A DNA stretch of 64,000 bases from Agromyces sp. 3263 (GCF_031456545.1 NZ_JAVDUV010000001.1:434001-498000); one strand, 5' to 3'; positions 8,333-17,761 are shown, counted from the first letter of the stretch. The notes: generated from the letters alone by a model not told the origin. Numbers and translations: made by a program.

Positions 8333-9373
8333 ATGACGACGGGTGAGCACACGATGGCGGATGCCGCAGCGATGCGCCGCGCCCTCGAGCTCGCCGTACG
8401 CGGCCCGGCCCGGGGCGTCAACCCGCGCGTCGGCTGCGTCATCCTCTCGCCGCACGGCGACGTGCTCGCCGAGGGCTGGCATCGGGGCGCGGGCACCGCG
8501 CACGCCGAGGTCGACGCCCTCGCCAAGCTGGCCCCCGGCGCGGCCGAGGGCGCGACCGCCGTCGTCACGCTCGAGCCGTGCAACCACACGGGTCGCACCG
8601 GCCCCTGCGCGGTCGCCCTCATCGACGCCGGCATCGGCCGCGTCGTCTACGCGGTCGCCGATCCCGGCGAGCACTCCGCCGGCGGCGCCGAGCGCCTCCG
8701 CGAGGCGGGCGTGGCGGTCGAGGCCGGGGTTCTCGGTGCCGAGGTCGAGGCGATGCTCGACGACTGGCTCTTCGCGGCGCGGCACCACCGCCCGCGCGTG
8801 ACGGTGAAGTGGGCGTCGAGCCTCGACGGCCGCGCCGCGGCATCCGACGGCTCCAGCCAGTGGATCACCGGACCGGCCGCGCGCGCCGACGTGCACCGTC
8901 GCCGTGCGGCCGCCGACGCGATCGCCGTGGGCACCGGCACCGTGCTCGCCGACGATCCGGCGCTCACCGCGCGCGACGCCGGCGGCGGGCTCGTCGACGA
9001 GCAGCCCGTTCCCGTGGTCTTCGGGCGACGCCCGGTGCCTGCCGGCGCGGCCGTGACGCGGCATCCGCACGCCGCCGTCCTTCTCGAGGGCGCCGACCTG
9101 GCCGCCGACCTGCACGAGCTGCAGCGCCGCGGCATCCGCTCGCTGTTCGTCGAGGGCGGGCCCACGTTGGCGAGCGCGTTCCTCGCCGCGGGCCTCGCCG
9201 ACGAGGTGCTCGTCTACCTCGCGCCCGCGCTGCTCGGCGGACCCCGCCTCGCGGTCGGCGACCTCGGCATCTCCACCATCACCGGCGCCCGGCGCCTCGA
9301 CTTCGCCGCCGTCGAGCGGCTCGGCGACGACCTCCTCGTCGTCGCCCACCCCAGACCGACCGAAGGGAACTGA
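8333..9373 (+). CDS. ribD: Bifunctional riboflavin biosynthesis deaminase/reductase
   Basis: A 346-residue two-domain enzyme for the second and third steps of riboflavin synthesis from the GTP-derived pyrimidine. The N-terminal zinc deaminase has HAEVDA (His57, Glu59) and PCNHTGRTGPC (Cys83, Cys92). The C-terminal NADPH reductase has KWASSLDGRAAASDGSSQWITG and LFVEGGPTLASAFL. The ATG at 8333 has AGGA six bases upstream; a second in-frame ATG at 8354 is also possible. It is the first gene after the FMN riboswitch. Confidence 0.97.
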   Translation: MTTGEHTMADAAAMRRALELAVRGPARGVNPRVGCVILSPHGDVLAEGWHRGAGTAHAEVDALAKLAPGAAEGATAVVTLEPCNHTGRTGPCAVALIDAGIGRVVYAVADPGEHSAGGAERLREAGVAVEAGVLGAEVEAMLDDWLFAARHHRPRVTVKWASSLDGRAAASDGSSQWITGPAARADVHRRRAAADAIAVGTGTVLADDPALTARDAGGGLVDEQPVPVVFGRRPVPAGAAVTRHPHAAVLLEGADLAADLHELQRRGIRSLFVEGGPTLASAFLAAGLADEVLVYLAPALLGGPRLAVGDLGISTITGARRLDFAAVERLGDDLLVVAHPRPTEGN

Positions 9374-9376
9374 CGA

Positions 9377-10078
9377 ATGTTCACCGGAATCATCGAGGAG
9401 CTCGGCACCGTCACGCGCGTCGAGCGCAGCGCGGATGCCGTGCGGCTCACCGTGCGCGGACCGCTCGCCGTGCAGGGCGTGAAGCACGGCGACTCGATCG
9501 CCGTCTCGGGCGTGTGCCTCACCGTCGTCGGATTCGACGGAGCGTCGTTCACGGCCGACGTCATGGCGCAGACCCTCGCGATGTCCACCCTCGATGCCGC
9601 GACCGAGGGCCTCCCGGTCAACCTCGAGCGCGCCGCCCTCGTCGGCGACCGCCTCGGCGGCCACATCGTGCAGGGCCACATCGACGGCACCGCCCGCGTG
9701 CTCGAGATCCGTCCGGGCGAGGCCTGGCGCGTCATCCGCTTCTCGCTCGACGACGCCCATGCCCCGCTCGTCGTCGACAAGGGCTCGATCGCCGTCGACG
9801 GCGTCTCGCTCACGGTGAGCGCGCTCGGCGACGAGCCCGACGGGTCGTGGTTCGAGGTGTCGCTCATCCCCGAGACCCTCGCCGCCACCACCCTCGGCCG
9901 TCGCGAGGTCGGCGATCGCGTGAACGTCGAGACCGACATCCTGGCCCGGCACGTCGAGCGGATGCTGCGACTCGACGCGCATCGCTCCCTGCCGTCGTCG
10001 CTCACCGAGCCGTCGATCGCCGAGCGGCCGGCCGCCGAGCCGCCGGCGCACACCACGAGCGTGGGGAGCCTCGCATGA
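9377..10078 (+). CDS. ribE: Riboflavin synthase (alpha subunit)
   Basis: A 233-residue enzyme that disproportionates two molecules of 6,7-dimethyl-8-ribityllumazine into riboflavin and the pyrimidine precursor. The two-fold lumazine-binding repeat is visible: MFTGIIEELG starts the first barrel and GHIVQGHIDGTARV the second. About 30 residues of Ala/Pro-rich tail follow the usual end. It begins 3 bp after ribD and overlaps ribBA by ATGA. Confidence 0.97.
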   Translation: MFTGIIEELGTVTRVERSADAVRLTVRGPLAVQGVKHGDSIAVSGVCLTVVGFDGASFTADVMAQTLAMSTLDAATEGLPVNLERAALVGDRLGGHIVQGHIDGTARVLEIRPGEAWRVIRFSLDDAHAPLVVDKGSIAVDGVSLTVSALGDEPDGSWFEVSLIPETLAATTLGRREVGDRVNVETDILARHVERMLRLDAHRSLPSSLTEPSIAERPAAEPPAHTTSVGSLA

Positions 10079-11376
10079 GCCTCGCCACGATCCCCGAGGT
10101 GCTCGAGGCGCTCCGTGCGGGCAAGCCCGTGCTCGTGGCCGACGACGAGGCGCGCGAGAACGAGGGCGACGCCATCATGGCCGCCGAGTTCGCCACGCAG
10201 GAGTGGATCGCGTGGATGGTGCGGCACACGAGCGGCTTCCTCTGCGCGCCCATGCCGAACGCTCTCGCCGACCGGCTCGAGCTGCCGCTCATGACCGAGC
10301 GGAACGAGGACCTGCGTGGCACGGCGTACACGATCTCGGTGGACGCGGCCGACCGCACCTCCACGGGCATCAGCGCCGCCGACCGCGCGCACACCCTGCG
10401 CGTGCTCGCCGACCCCGCGTCGACGCCCGATCGGCTCATCCGCCCGGGCCACGTCATTCCCCTGCGGGCGGTCGACGGCGGCGTGCGCGAACGCGCCGGC
10501 CACACCGAGGCGGCGGTCGACCTGATGCGCCTGGCCGGGCTCTCGCCCGTCGGCGTGATCGGCGAGATCGTGGCCGACGACGGCGAGATGATGCGGCTGC
10601 CCGGGCTGATCGAGTTGGGCGCCCGCGACGGACTGCCCGTGACCACGGTCGCGGCCCTCGTCGCCTGGCTGAACGAGTGGCACGCCGACGTCGACGACGC
10701 CGGCGCCGGCCCGGTCGCCGTGCCCGAGTCGTCGCGCGTCGCCTTCGAGGTCGAGACCTCGCTGCCGACCGACCACGGCGTGTTCACCGTTCGCGCGTAC
10801 CGCGACCGCAGCACGGGCGCCGACCACGTGGCCATCATCCACGGCGACCCGGCGAACGACGCGGCCGGCGCGGTCGTGCGCGTGCACTCCGAGTGCCTGA
10901 CCGGCGAGGCGTTCGGGTCGCTGAAGTGCGAGTGCGGCCCGCAGCTCGACGCCGCGCTCGACGAGATCCAGGCCCGCGACGGCGTCGTGGTCTACCTGCG
11001 GGGGCACGAGGGCCGCGGCATCGGGCTCATCAACAAGCTGCGCGCCTACCGTCTGCAGGAGGACGGCCTCGACACGCTCGACGCCAACCTGGCGCTGGGC
11101 CTCCCGGTCGACGCCCGCGACTACGGGGCCGCCACGGCGATCCTCACCGACCTCGGCATCGACACGGTGCGCCTGCTCACGAACAACCCCGACAAGGTGC
11201 GCCAGCTCGAGTCCCACGGCATCCGCGTCGCCGAGCGGCTCCCGCTCGTCGTCGGCGTGGGCGCCGTCAACGAGGGCTACCTCGACACCAAGCGTCGCCG
11301 CATGGGCCACGCCATCGACGATCAGCAGCTGACGGATGCCGCGGCTGAGACCCTCCTGGAAGGACACGCATCATGA
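10075..11376 (+). CDS. ribBA: Bifunctional DHBP synthase / GTP cyclohydrolase II
   Basis: A 433-residue fusion that supplies both starting compounds of the riboflavin pathway. The N-terminal half makes 3,4-dihydroxy-2-butanone 4-phosphate from ribulose 5-phosphate ([16 protein letters not shown] acidic metal site; [19 protein letters not shown]). The C-terminal half opens GTP, with zinc cysteines in [18 protein letters not shown] and the catalytic [10 protein letters not shown] loop. It overlaps ribE and ribH by ATGA at both ends, so the operon is tightly coupled. Confidence 0.97.
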   Translation: MSLATIPEVLEALRAGKPVLVADDEARENEGDAIMAAEFATQEWIAWMVRHTSGFLCAPMPNALADRLELPLMTERNEDLRGTAYTISVDAADRTSTGISAADRAHTLRVLADPASTPDRLIRPGHVIPLRAVDGGVRERAGHTEAAVDLMRLAGLSPVGVIGEIVADDGEMMRLPGLIELGARDGLPVTTVAALVAWLNEWHADVDDAGAGPVAVPESSRVAFEVETSLPTDHGVFTVRAYRDRSTGADHVAIIHGDPANDAAGAVVRVHSECLTGEAFGSLKCECGPQLDAALDEIQARDGVVVYLRGHEGRGIGLINKLRAYRLQEDGLDTLDANLALGLPVDARDYGAATAILTDLGIDTVRLLTNNPDKVRQLESHGIRVAERLPLVVGVGAVNEGYLDTKRRRMGHAIDDQQLTDAAAETLLEGHAS

Positions 11377-11843
11377 GTGGAGCAGGCTCCCCCGAGCTCG
11401 ACGTCGACGGCACCGGCCTCCGGGTGGTGATCGTCGCCGGCAGTTGGCACGACGAGATCACGAACGGGCTCATCGACGGCGCCACCCGAACCCTCGAGGC
11501 ATCCGGCGCCTCGTTCGAGCTCGTGCGAGTGCCCGGCAGCTTCGAGCTGCCCGTCGTGTCGAAGGCGGCGCTCGAGGCGGGCGCCGACGCGGTCGTGGCG
11601 CTCGGCGTCATCATCCGCGGCGGCACGCCGCACTTCGAGTACGTCTCGGCAGCCGCGACCGACGGCCTCACCCGCGTCGCCCTCGACACCGGCAAGCCCG
11701 TCGGGTTCGGCGTGCTCACGCTCGACGACGAGCAGCAGGGCCTCGATCGTGCGGGCCTGCCGGGTTCCAAGGAGGACAAGGGTCGCGAGGCGGCCGAGGC
11801 CGCCATCGCGACGGCGCGGGCGATCCGCGCCGTCTGGCGGTGA
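11373..11843 (+). CDS. ribH: 6,7-dimethyl-8-ribityllumazine synthase
   Basis: A 156-residue subunit of the lumazine synthase capsid or pentamer, joining DHBP with the ribitylamino-pyrimidine. The substrate loop SWHDEIT, the VPGSFELP segment and the catalytic His87 in [10 protein letters not shown] are all present. It is the last gene of the operon and starts inside the ribBA stop codon (ATGA). Confidence 0.97.
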   Translation: MSGAGSPELDVDGTGLRVVIVAGSWHDEITNGLIDGATRTLEASGASFELVRVPGSFELPVVSKAALEAGADAVVALGVIIRGGTPHFEYVSAAATDGLTRVALDTGKPVGFGVLTLDDEQQGLDRAGLPGSKEDKGREAAEAAIATARAIRAVWR

Positions 11844-11918
11844 CCTGCGAGCCTCCGACCTTCGGATGATCTCGGCCCGCTGACGCCGATTCCGTCGTGG
11901 CGGCGGTCGCCGGCGCCC

Positions 11919-11924
11919 TAGGCT
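11919..11924 (+). promoter_or_regulatory. -10 box TAGGCT, leaderless arrangement
   Basis: TAGGCT ends 6 nt before the ATG at 11931 and no Shine-Dalgarno sequence is present, so the transcript probably begins at or next to the start codon. Confidence 0.45.
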
Positions 11925-11930
11925 CTGGGC

Positions 11931-12287
11931 ATGGACGTCTTGCGCATCATCCTCCTCATCCTCCACTTCGTCGGTCTCGCGATGCTCTTCGGCGGATTCC
12001 TGGTGCAACAGAAGGCGATCGCACGGGGCGAGGGCACCGTGCTGCCCATCATGTGGCGGGGCGCACTGACGCAGATCGTGACGGGCGTCCTCCTCGTGGC
12101 GACCATCCAGATGGGCGACCTGTTCGAGCTGAACAACGTGAAGCTCGCGGTGAAGCTCCTCATCGCGATCGTGATCACGGTGCTCGTCTTCGTCTACCGC
12201 ACGAGGAAGCCGGCTCCGAGCTGGGCGCTCTGGACGGTCGGCGCGCTCACCTTCGCCAACATCGTCATCGCCGTCGCCTGGCACTGA
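11931..12287 (+). CDS. Small integral membrane protein, unknown function
   Basis: A 118-residue protein with four hydrophobic spans (about residues 3-24, 45-61, 71-89 and 97-115) linked by short polar loops such as QQKAIARGEG and YRTRKPAPS. No catalytic motif is visible. The gene lies 87 bp after ribH but has its own promoter-like -10 box, so it is probably a separate unit. It could be a conserved actinobacterial membrane protein of unknown role. Confidence 0.8.
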   Translation: MDVLRIILLILHFVGLAMLFGGFLVQQKAIARGEGTVLPIMWRGALTQIVTGVLLVATIQMGDLFELNNVKLAVKLLIAIVITVLVFVYRTRKPAPSWALWTVGALTFANIVIAVAWH

Positions 12288-12462
12288 CCCGTCGGCGCGT
12301 GCCCGCGGCGCACGCCGCTCATCGCAAGATCCCGGCCGCTCGTCGCACCCGGTTCGATCGGCGGATGCCGCGGGCGTAGGGTGTTGCGGTTGCCACAAGC
12401 GACGATTCCCGGCCTCCGCGCCCATGCCCACGCCTGATCGACGTGCCCGTCGCGGAGCGGTC

Positions 12463-12485
12463 CCACACGTTCCACACGTTCCACG
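12463..12485 (+). repeat. Tandem 9-bp direct repeat upstream of the symporter gene
   Basis: CCACACGTT occurs twice in direct succession (12463-12480) and begins a third time (CCAC at 12481). It lies just before the likely ATG at 12500 and may be a regulatory site, or may encode part of an N-terminal extension if the GTG at 12443 is the real start. Confidence 0.5.
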
Positions 12486-12499
12486 GAGTCACGCAGGCG

Positions 12500-13921
12500 A
12501 TGTCCTCACCCACCCCAGCGGCCGCGACGGCCGCCACCCCGGTTCCCGCCAACCCGCGCAGCCGTGTCGTGCTCGCGAGCCTCATCGGCACGACGATCGA
12601 GTTCTACGACTTCTACGTCTACGCCACGGCGGCGGTGCTGGTCTTCCCCTACCTCTTCTTCCCGCCCGGTGACCCCACCGCGGCCCTGCTCGCGTCGTTC
12701 GCGGTCTTCGGCGCGGCCATGGTCGCCCGCCCGCTCGGTGCCGTCATCTTCGGGCACCTCGGCGACAAGCACGGACGCAAGGCGACCCTCGTCGGCGCCC
12801 TGCTCACCATGGGCATCGCCACGTTCCTCATCGGCGTGCTGCCGACCTACGCGATGGTCGGCTGGCTCGCACCACTGCTCCTCGTGATCCTCCGCATCGC
12901 GCAGGGCTTCGCGCTCGGCGGCGAGTGGTCGGGCGCCGCGCTCGTGGCCACCGAGAACGCCCCCGCCGGCAAGCGCGCCTGGTACGGCACCTTCCCGCAG
13001 CTCGGGGCACCGATCGGCTTCATCATCGCGAACGGCCTCTTCCTGGTGATCGCCGCGGTCCTGCCGTCCGAGGACCCGTCGATGCCGTCGCAGGCCTTCC
13101 TCGACTGGGGCTGGCGCATCCCGTTCCTGTTCTCGGCCGTTATGGTGATCGTGGGCCTCTGGGTGCGGCTGCGGCTCGTCGAGTCCACCGCGTTCTCCAA
13201 GGCGTCGAAGGCCGGCAAGCTCGCGAAGCTGCCGCTCGCCAGCGTGTTCCGCAACCACTGGAAGCAGCTCATCCTCGGCACCTTCTTCATGCTGGCGACC
13301 TACGTGCTCTTCTACCTGATGACCACGTTCTCGCTGGCGTACGGCCGTTCGCCCGTCGAGCCGCCCGAGGGCGCGCAGCCCGGACTCGGCTACTCGTACA
13401 ACACCTTCGTGCTCATGCTCATCGCCGGCGTGGTGTTCTTCGGCATCTTCACCCTCGTGTCCGGCCCCTGGGCCGACCGCTGGGGTCGCCGGCGCACGCT
13501 CATCTGGGTCACGCTCGGCATCATCGTCTTCGGCCTCATCTGGGTGCCCCTGCTCGGCGCCGGCTTCTGGGGCGTCATGCTCTGGCTCATCGTCGGCTTC
13601 TCGCTCATGGGGCTCACGTTCGGGCCGATGGGCGCGCTGCTGCCCGAGCTGTTTCCCACGAACGTGCGCTACACGGGCTCGGGCATCGCCTACAACGTCT
13701 CGTCGATCCTCGGTGCCGCGGTGGCGCCGTTCATCGGCACGGCGCTCTGGGCCGCCGGCGGCGGCAGCCCCTTCTGGGTGGGTGTCTACCTCTCGGTCAT
13801 GGCGGTCCTCACGTTGATCGCCCTGCTGCTCTCCAAGGAGACGAAGGACGTCGACTACGAGGCCGCCGGCGACGCTGAGACCGAGCTCGCCGAGGGCCAG
13901 GCCGAGGCCGCCAGCCTGTAG
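12500..13921 (+). CDS. MFS metabolite:H+ symporter (MHS family, ShiA/KgtP-like)
   Basis: A 473-residue inner-membrane transporter with 12 predicted spans. SLIGTTIEFYDFYVYATAA at the first helix and GHLGDKHGRKATL in the loop between helices 2 and 3 are hallmarks of the metabolite:proton symporter family, which includes carriers for alpha-ketoglutarate, shikimate, proline/betaine and citrate. RIAQGFALGGEWSGAA in helix 4 also fits. The substrate cannot be assigned. The ATG at 12500 gives the family-like N terminus; a GTG at 12443 is in frame but would add a His-Thr-Phe repeat. A strong terminator follows at 13955-13992. Confidence 0.88.
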   Translation: MSSPTPAAATAATPVPANPRSRVVLASLIGTTIEFYDFYVYATAAVLVFPYLFFPPGDPTAALLASFAVFGAAMVARPLGAVIFGHLGDKHGRKATLVGALLTMGIATFLIGVLPTYAMVGWLAPLLLVILRIAQGFALGGEWSGAALVATENAPAGKRAWYGTFPQLGAPIGFIIANGLFLVIAAVLPSEDPSMPSQAFLDWGWRIPFLFSAVMVIVGLWVRLRLVESTAFSKASKAGKLAKLPLASVFRNHWKQLILGTFFMLATYVLFYLMTTFSLAYGRSPVEPPEGAQPGLGYSYNTFVLMLIAGVVFFGIFTLVSGPWADRWGRRRTLIWVTLGIIVFGLIWVPLLGAGFWGVMLWLIVGFSLMGLTFGPMGALLPELFPTNVRYTGSGIAYNVSSILGAAVAPFIGTALWAAGGGSPFWVGVYLSVMAVLTLIALLLSKETKDVDYEAAGDAETELAEGQAEAASL

Positions 13922-13954
13922 GTCGGCGACCCTGTCGCCCACGGCGATCGACCG

Positions 13955-13992
13955 GGGCGGATGCCACGGGCCCATGCCCGCGGCATCCGCCC
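13955..13992 (+). terminator. Terminator hairpin built from the GGATGCC word
   Basis: A 17-bp stem with one mismatch (13955-13971 with 13976-13992) and a 4-nt loop (CCAT) starts 34 bp after the symporter stop. Each arm contains one GGATGCC/GGCATCC copy. Confidence 0.75.
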
Positions 13993-14126
13993 TGTTTCAT
14001 GCTCGTGAACGCTCGGCACGCACCCTTCTCGCCGTTCCCGGCCCGGCGTACCATGGCTGCGAACAGGGCCGTCGAGACGTCCGCCGGCACCGTCGGCGCT
14101 CGGGGACCCGGAACGGCGAGCCGCAG

Positions 14127-14552
14127 ATGAACATGACGATGGACATGATGAAGGGCGCCATGTCGTCGTCGGGGAAGCCCATGGAGGGCATGGACCCGGC
14201 GATGATGCAGGAGTGTCTGGAGGCCCTCTCCGCGTGCATGCAGGCGTGCATCATGTGCGCCGATGCCGACGCGGGCGAGGGCATGGGCCGCTGCGCGGGC
14301 ATGTGCGCGAACTGCGCCGACGTCTGCGACACCATGATGCGGATGATGCTCCGCATGAACGGCTGGGACGTGCAGGTCATGACGTCCATGATGCAGACGA
14401 CGATCATGATGTGCCGGGCCTGCTCGGCGGAGTGCGCGATGCACGCCGAGATGAGCGAGCACTGCCGCATGTGCGCGATGGCGTGCGATCAGGCCGTCAT
14501 GGCGATGGAGAAGATGATGGGCACCATGAGCGAGGCGATGCCGGTGGCGTGA
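14127..14552 (+). CDS. Cys/Met-rich four-helix copper-storage-like protein (DUF326 type)
   Basis: A 141-residue protein with 14 cysteines and about 34 methionines. The cysteines are spaced as CxxxC and CxxC along predicted helices (for example ACMQACIMCAD, CAGMCANCADVCD, CRACSAECAM and CRMCAMACD), the pattern of Csp-type four-helix bundles that store Cu(I) on inward-facing thiolates. No signal peptide is visible, so a cytosolic role is likely. The ATG at 14127 is preferred because it starts the Met-rich segment; the Shine-Dalgarno match is weak. The convergent His-rich gene at 14610-14963 may be a functional neighbour. Confidence 0.8.
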   Translation: MNMTMDMMKGAMSSSGKPMEGMDPAMMQECLEALSACMQACIMCADADAGEGMGRCAGMCANCADVCDTMMRMMLRMNGWDVQVMTSMMQTTIMMCRACSAECAMHAEMSEHCRMCAMACDQAVMAMEKMMGTMSEAMPVA

Positions 14553-14559
14553 TCGCCGA

Positions 14560-14595
14560 GATCGCGGGGACGCGGGCCGGCTCGACGCCGCGATC
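14560..14595. terminator. Possible terminator between convergent genes
   Basis: GATCGCGG (14560-14567) pairs with CCGCGATC (14588-14595) across a 20-nt loop, in the gap between two converging genes. The stem is short for the GC content. Confidence 0.3.
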
Positions 14596-14609
14596 CGGTC
14601 CGAGGAAGC

Positions 14610-14963
14610 TCAGGCGTAGGCGACGCTGAACCGGTCGCGGCCGCGCGCGAGCACGCCGTAGAGCGCGTGCAGCGCGACCGGCTCACCGGCCCGCAAGGCG
14701 TCGCCGAACGCGTCGTGGTGCCAGACGCGGTGCACCTCGCCGTCGTGGAAGCCGACGACGGTGGCGAAGCCGTGCGCGTCGACGCCTGAGACGACCGCGT
14801 CGATCCACTTGCTCGCGGTGGTGGCCGCGAGCCGCTCCTGCATCGCGTGCAGGCCGTGCCCGGGGCGGTCGCTGCGGCACTCCGATGCCGACTCGCAGCC
14901 GCGCATGCCCATCGCCGCGCCCGTGCGGGGCTCGGTGGTGGCGTGCGGCTCGTGGTGCGACAT
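14610..14963 (-). CDS. Hypothetical protein with a His/Cys-rich N terminus
   Basis: A 117-residue protein of unknown function. The first 40 residues carry MSHHEPHATTE and MRGCESASEC, then HGLHAMQERL; the rest looks like a small beta-rich domain with the DGEVHRVWHHD segment. The ATG at 14963 has GAGGAG upstream and is preferred to an in-frame start further back at 15044. The metal-binding look of the N terminus and the converging copper-storage-like gene suggest, but do not prove, a link with metal handling. Confidence 0.6.
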   Translation of the reverse strand: MSHHEPHATTEPRTGAAMGMRGCESASECRSDRPGHGLHAMQERLAATTASKWIDAVVSGVDAHGFATVVGFHDGEVHRVWHHDAFGDALRAGEPVALHALYGVLARGRDRFSVAYA

Positions 14964-15083
14964 GAGGGCTCCTCGGTGATCGTTGCGGCCACGATACGCG
15001 CGGGTGCTGCGGATGTCGCGGGCCGGCGTCACACGCGGAAACACGGGGAAGCACGGTGACCGGCCCTCGGCCCGCTCGGTGTG

Positions 15084-15917
15084 TCAGTCGAGGAAGAGCG
15101 CCCGGAGCCGGCGGGTCGTGAAGACGAGGCCGATCGCGATCATGACGACGTAGTAGAGCACGTGCCAGAGCAGGCCCCAGCCGACGTCGCCGGTCGTGAG
15201 CCCGCGTACGAGTTCGACGCCGTGCCAGAGGGGCAGGGCCTCGATGACGCGCTGCAGCCACTCGGGGTAGACTTTGATCGGGTAGAACGTGGCCGAGAAG
15301 AGGAACATCGGCAACAGCACGAAGTTGATCCAGTCCATCTGCTGGAACGACTTCATGTAGCTCGTGATCGCCATGCCGAGGCTCGCGAACCCGAAGGCGA
15401 TGAGCAGCACGGCGGGTACGGCGAGGAGCGCCCACCACGACAGGTTGAGCCCGAGCACCTGCATGACGAGCTGGAACCCGACGGCGTAGAGCGCGCCGCG
15501 CAGGAGCGCGAGCAGGATCTCGCCGAGGGCCACGTCGAGGGGGCCGAGCGAGGTGGAGAGCATGCCCTCGTAGAGCTTCGCGAACCGGATCTTGAAGAAC
15601 ACGTTCCACGTCGAGTCGTAGATCGCGCCGTTCATGGCCGCCACGGCCATCAGCGCGGGCGCGATGAACGCGGCGTAGGGCACGACCTGACCGCTCGCCG
15701 CGGTCAGATCGCCCACGAGCGTGCCGAGCCCGATGCCCATGGCGAGCAGGTAGAAGATCGGCTCGAAGAAGCCGCTGACCACCACCAGCCAGTTCGTGCT
15801 GCGGGTGGCGCGCCAGCCCCGGAGCATGACCGCCCTGGCGTTGCCGGAGTAGAGCGAGCGCACCGGCCGGCGCCGGGCGCCGGACTGCGCACGCTGGCGC
15901 TGCGTGACGTCGGTCAT
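15084..15917 (-). CDS. ABC-2 type exporter permease (second permease)
   Basis: A 277-residue inner-membrane protein with six hydrophobic spans. The FFEPIFYLLAMGIGLG segment near the N terminus and the LPMFLFSATFYPIKVYPEWLQ motif near the C terminus are typical of NodJ/DrrB-type ABC-2 permeases. Its ATG overlaps the stop of the other permease gene (ATGA), and the ATPase gene stands before that, so the three should form one exporter for a lipid, drug or polysaccharide-like substrate that cannot be named from sequence. Confidence 0.88.
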   Translation of the reverse strand: MTDVTQRQRAQSGARRRPVRSLYSGNARAVMLRGWRATRSTNWLVVVSGFFEPIFYLLAMGIGLGTLVGDLTAASGQVVPYAAFIAPALMAVAAMNGAIYDSTWNVFFKIRFAKLYEGMLSTSLGPLDVALGEILLALLRGALYAVGFQLVMQVLGLNLSWWALLAVPAVLLIAFGFASLGMAITSYMKSFQQMDWINFVLLPMFLFSATFYPIKVYPEWLQRVIEALPLWHGVELVRGLTTGDVGWGLLWHVLYYVVMIAIGLVFTTRRLRALFLD

Positions 15918-16753
15918 CGTCCGAGCCTCCGCACGGCGATGCGGCGAGCCCAGGCCCACCCCACCGCGATGAGCACGACGAGGTAGACGACGTGCACGAC
16001 GCTGAGCCAGATCGGCTCGGCGTACCCGAAGGAGAACACCCGCGCCAGCTCGGTGCTGTGCCACAGCGGCGAGATCCACCCGATCCACTGCAGCCAGATC
16101 GGGAACGTGGACAGCGGGAAGAAGGTGCCCGAGAACAGCGTCATGGGCAGCACCACGAAGCGCATCACCATGGCGAGCTGCCCGGTGTCCTCCTCGAGGG
16201 TCGACGTGTAGCCCATGAGCACCGTGCCGAAGGCGAGCCCGCCGAGGAGGCCGGCGACGATCATGCCGACCGCCACCGGCGACGGCGCGGCGCCGAACAC
16301 GAGGATGAGCAGGAGGAACAGCACGAGGTTCACCGTCATGCGCACCGCCACCGAGATGACGATGCCGTCGACGATCTGGGTGGGGCGCAGGGGCGAGGCG
16401 CTCATGCCGGTGAAGGTGGGATTCCACTTGTACCCGAGCATGATCGGGTAGGTGAACTCCTCACTGGCCACCGTGATGGCGGCGCTCGCGAGCAGCGCGG
16501 GTGCGACGAACACGAGGTAGCTGACGCCCTCGAGGTCGACGTCGACGATCGTCGCGAGGCCGACGCCGAGCGCATAGAGGTAGACCAGCGGGTTGCCGAT
16601 GCCGGCGACGACGACGGTACCGGTGTAGCTCTTCATCACCCGGAACCGGTGCAGCGCCACGTACCAGGCGCCGAAGCGGCGGGTCCGGCGCCCGCCGGCG
16701 ATCGCGCGCGCGGTGGCCGGGTCGGTCGACACGACCGAGAGTCGTTCGGTCAT
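15914..16753 (-). CDS. ABC-2 type exporter permease (first permease)
   Basis: A 279-residue inner-membrane protein of the same family as its downstream neighbour. GIGNPLVYLYALGVGLATIV and LPMTLFSGTFFPLSTFPIWLQ correspond to the two conserved regions. Having two different permeases with one ATPase suggests a heterodimeric membrane part. It overlaps both neighbours by ATGA. Confidence 0.88.
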   Translation of the reverse strand: MTERLSVVSTDPATARAIAGGRRTRRFGAWYVALHRFRVMKSYTGTVVVAGIGNPLVYLYALGVGLATIVDVDLEGVSYLVFVAPALLASAAITVASEEFTYPIMLGYKWNPTFTGMSASPLRPTQIVDGIVISVAVRMTVNLVLFLLLILVFGAAPSPVAVGMIVAGLLGGLAFGTVLMGYTSTLEEDTGQLAMVMRFVVLPMTLFSGTFFPLSTFPIWLQWIGWISPLWHSTELARVFSFGYAEPIWLSVVHVVYLVVLIAVGWAWARRIAVRRLGR

Positions 16754-17676
16754 TCGATGAGGCTCCGTCCGGTCAGGCGGAGGAAGACGTCTTCGAGGCT
16801 CGAGCGGCGCACGAGGCTCGTGATGGGGCGGAAGCCGGCATCGGTGATGCGCACCAGCTCGGCCTCGCCGCTGTCGCTGTACACGAGGATGCGGTCGGGC
16901 AGCACCTCCATGCGGTCACCGATGCCGGCGAGGCGCTCGGCCACCTCGCTGTTGCGGTCGCTGCCGAACCGCACCTCGAGCACCTCGCGGGAGGAGTAGC
17001 GGCGGATGAGGTCGGCCGGCGTGCCCTCGGCCATGATGGCGCCCTTGTCGACCACGACGAGCCGATCGCAGAGCTGCTCGGCCTCGTCCATGTAGTGGGT
17101 GGTGAGGAGCAGCGTGGTGCCCTGCTCCTTCAGCCGGAACAGGCGGTCCCAGAGGATGTGCCTGGCCTGCGGGTCGAGACCGGTGGTGGGTTCGTCGAGC
17201 AGCAGCACCCGTGGGTCGTTGATGAGCGCCCGCGCGATGGTGAGCCGCCGCTTCATGCCGCCCGAGAGCGAGTCGACCTTGGCCTTGCCCTTGTCCTCCA
17301 GCTGGGCGAACGCGAGCAGCTCGTCGGCGCGCTTCGCGACGAGGCGGCCCGGCATGCCGAAGTAGCGGCCGTAGACGAGCAGGTTCTCGCGCACGCGCAG
17401 CTCGGCGTCGAGGTTGTCGGCCTGCGGCACGACGCCCAGTTGCGACCGGATCTCGGGCCCGTGCGTGTCGGGGTCGAGCCCGAGGATCGCCAGGTCGCCC
17501 GACGTGCGCGTGGAGACCGCGCCGACCATGCGCATCGTGGTCGACTTGCCGGCACCGTTGGGCCCGAGCAGACCGAACGACTCGCCGGGCGCCACCTCGA
17601 AGGAGATGCCGTCGACCGCGGCGAACTCGCCATAGCGCTTCACGAGGTCCTGGGCGACGATGACAGGTGCTGGCAC
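16750..17676 (-). CDS. ABC exporter ATP-binding subunit (DrrA/NodI-like)
   Basis: A 308-residue ATPase. Walker A is GPNGAGKST, the Q-loop is VVPQADNL, the signature is LSGGMKRRL, Walker B is VLLLDEPTTGLD, and the switch His is in LLTTHYMDEAEQL. The 80-residue C-terminal extension is typical of DrrA-like exporters. The start is a GTG with GGTGGAG upstream; the longer in-frame start before it would run into the divergent psuG promoter. It leads the three-gene exporter operon. Confidence 0.92.
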   Translation of the reverse strand: MPAPVIVAQDLVKRYGEFAAVDGISFEVAPGESFGLLGPNGAGKSTTMRMVGAVSTRTSGDLAILGLDPDTHGPEIRSQLGVVPQADNLDAELRVRENLLVYGRYFGMPGRLVAKRADELLAFAQLEDKGKAKVDSLSGGMKRRLTIARALINDPRVLLLDEPTTGLDPQARHILWDRLFRLKEQGTTLLLTTHYMDEAEQLCDRLVVVDKGAIMAEGTPADLIRRYSSREVLEVRFGSDRNSEVAERLAGIGDRMEVLPDRILVYSDSGEAELVRITDAGFRPITSLVRRSSLEDVFLRLTGRSLIE

Positions 17677-17755
17677 GGTACTCCACCGTAGCCGCGGCCG
17701 CCGACATCGGCGAGCGGATGCCGCGGCGGCCTGTTGCACGGTCGCAGCGCGCCCC

Positions 17756-17761
17756 TACGAT
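17756..17761 (+). promoter_or_regulatory. -10 box TACGAT, leaderless arrangement for psuG
   Basis: TACGAT ends 6 nt before the psuG ATG at 17768 with no Shine-Dalgarno sequence. A divergent TACGGT on the other strand precedes the ABC operon in the same 91-bp gap. Confidence 0.45.

Noticed and set aside
8578..9900. Plus-strand frame upstream of ribBA that could make a longer protein
   Set aside because: It is an Arg-rich shadow of ribD and ribE; ribBA starts at the ATGA overlap at 10075.
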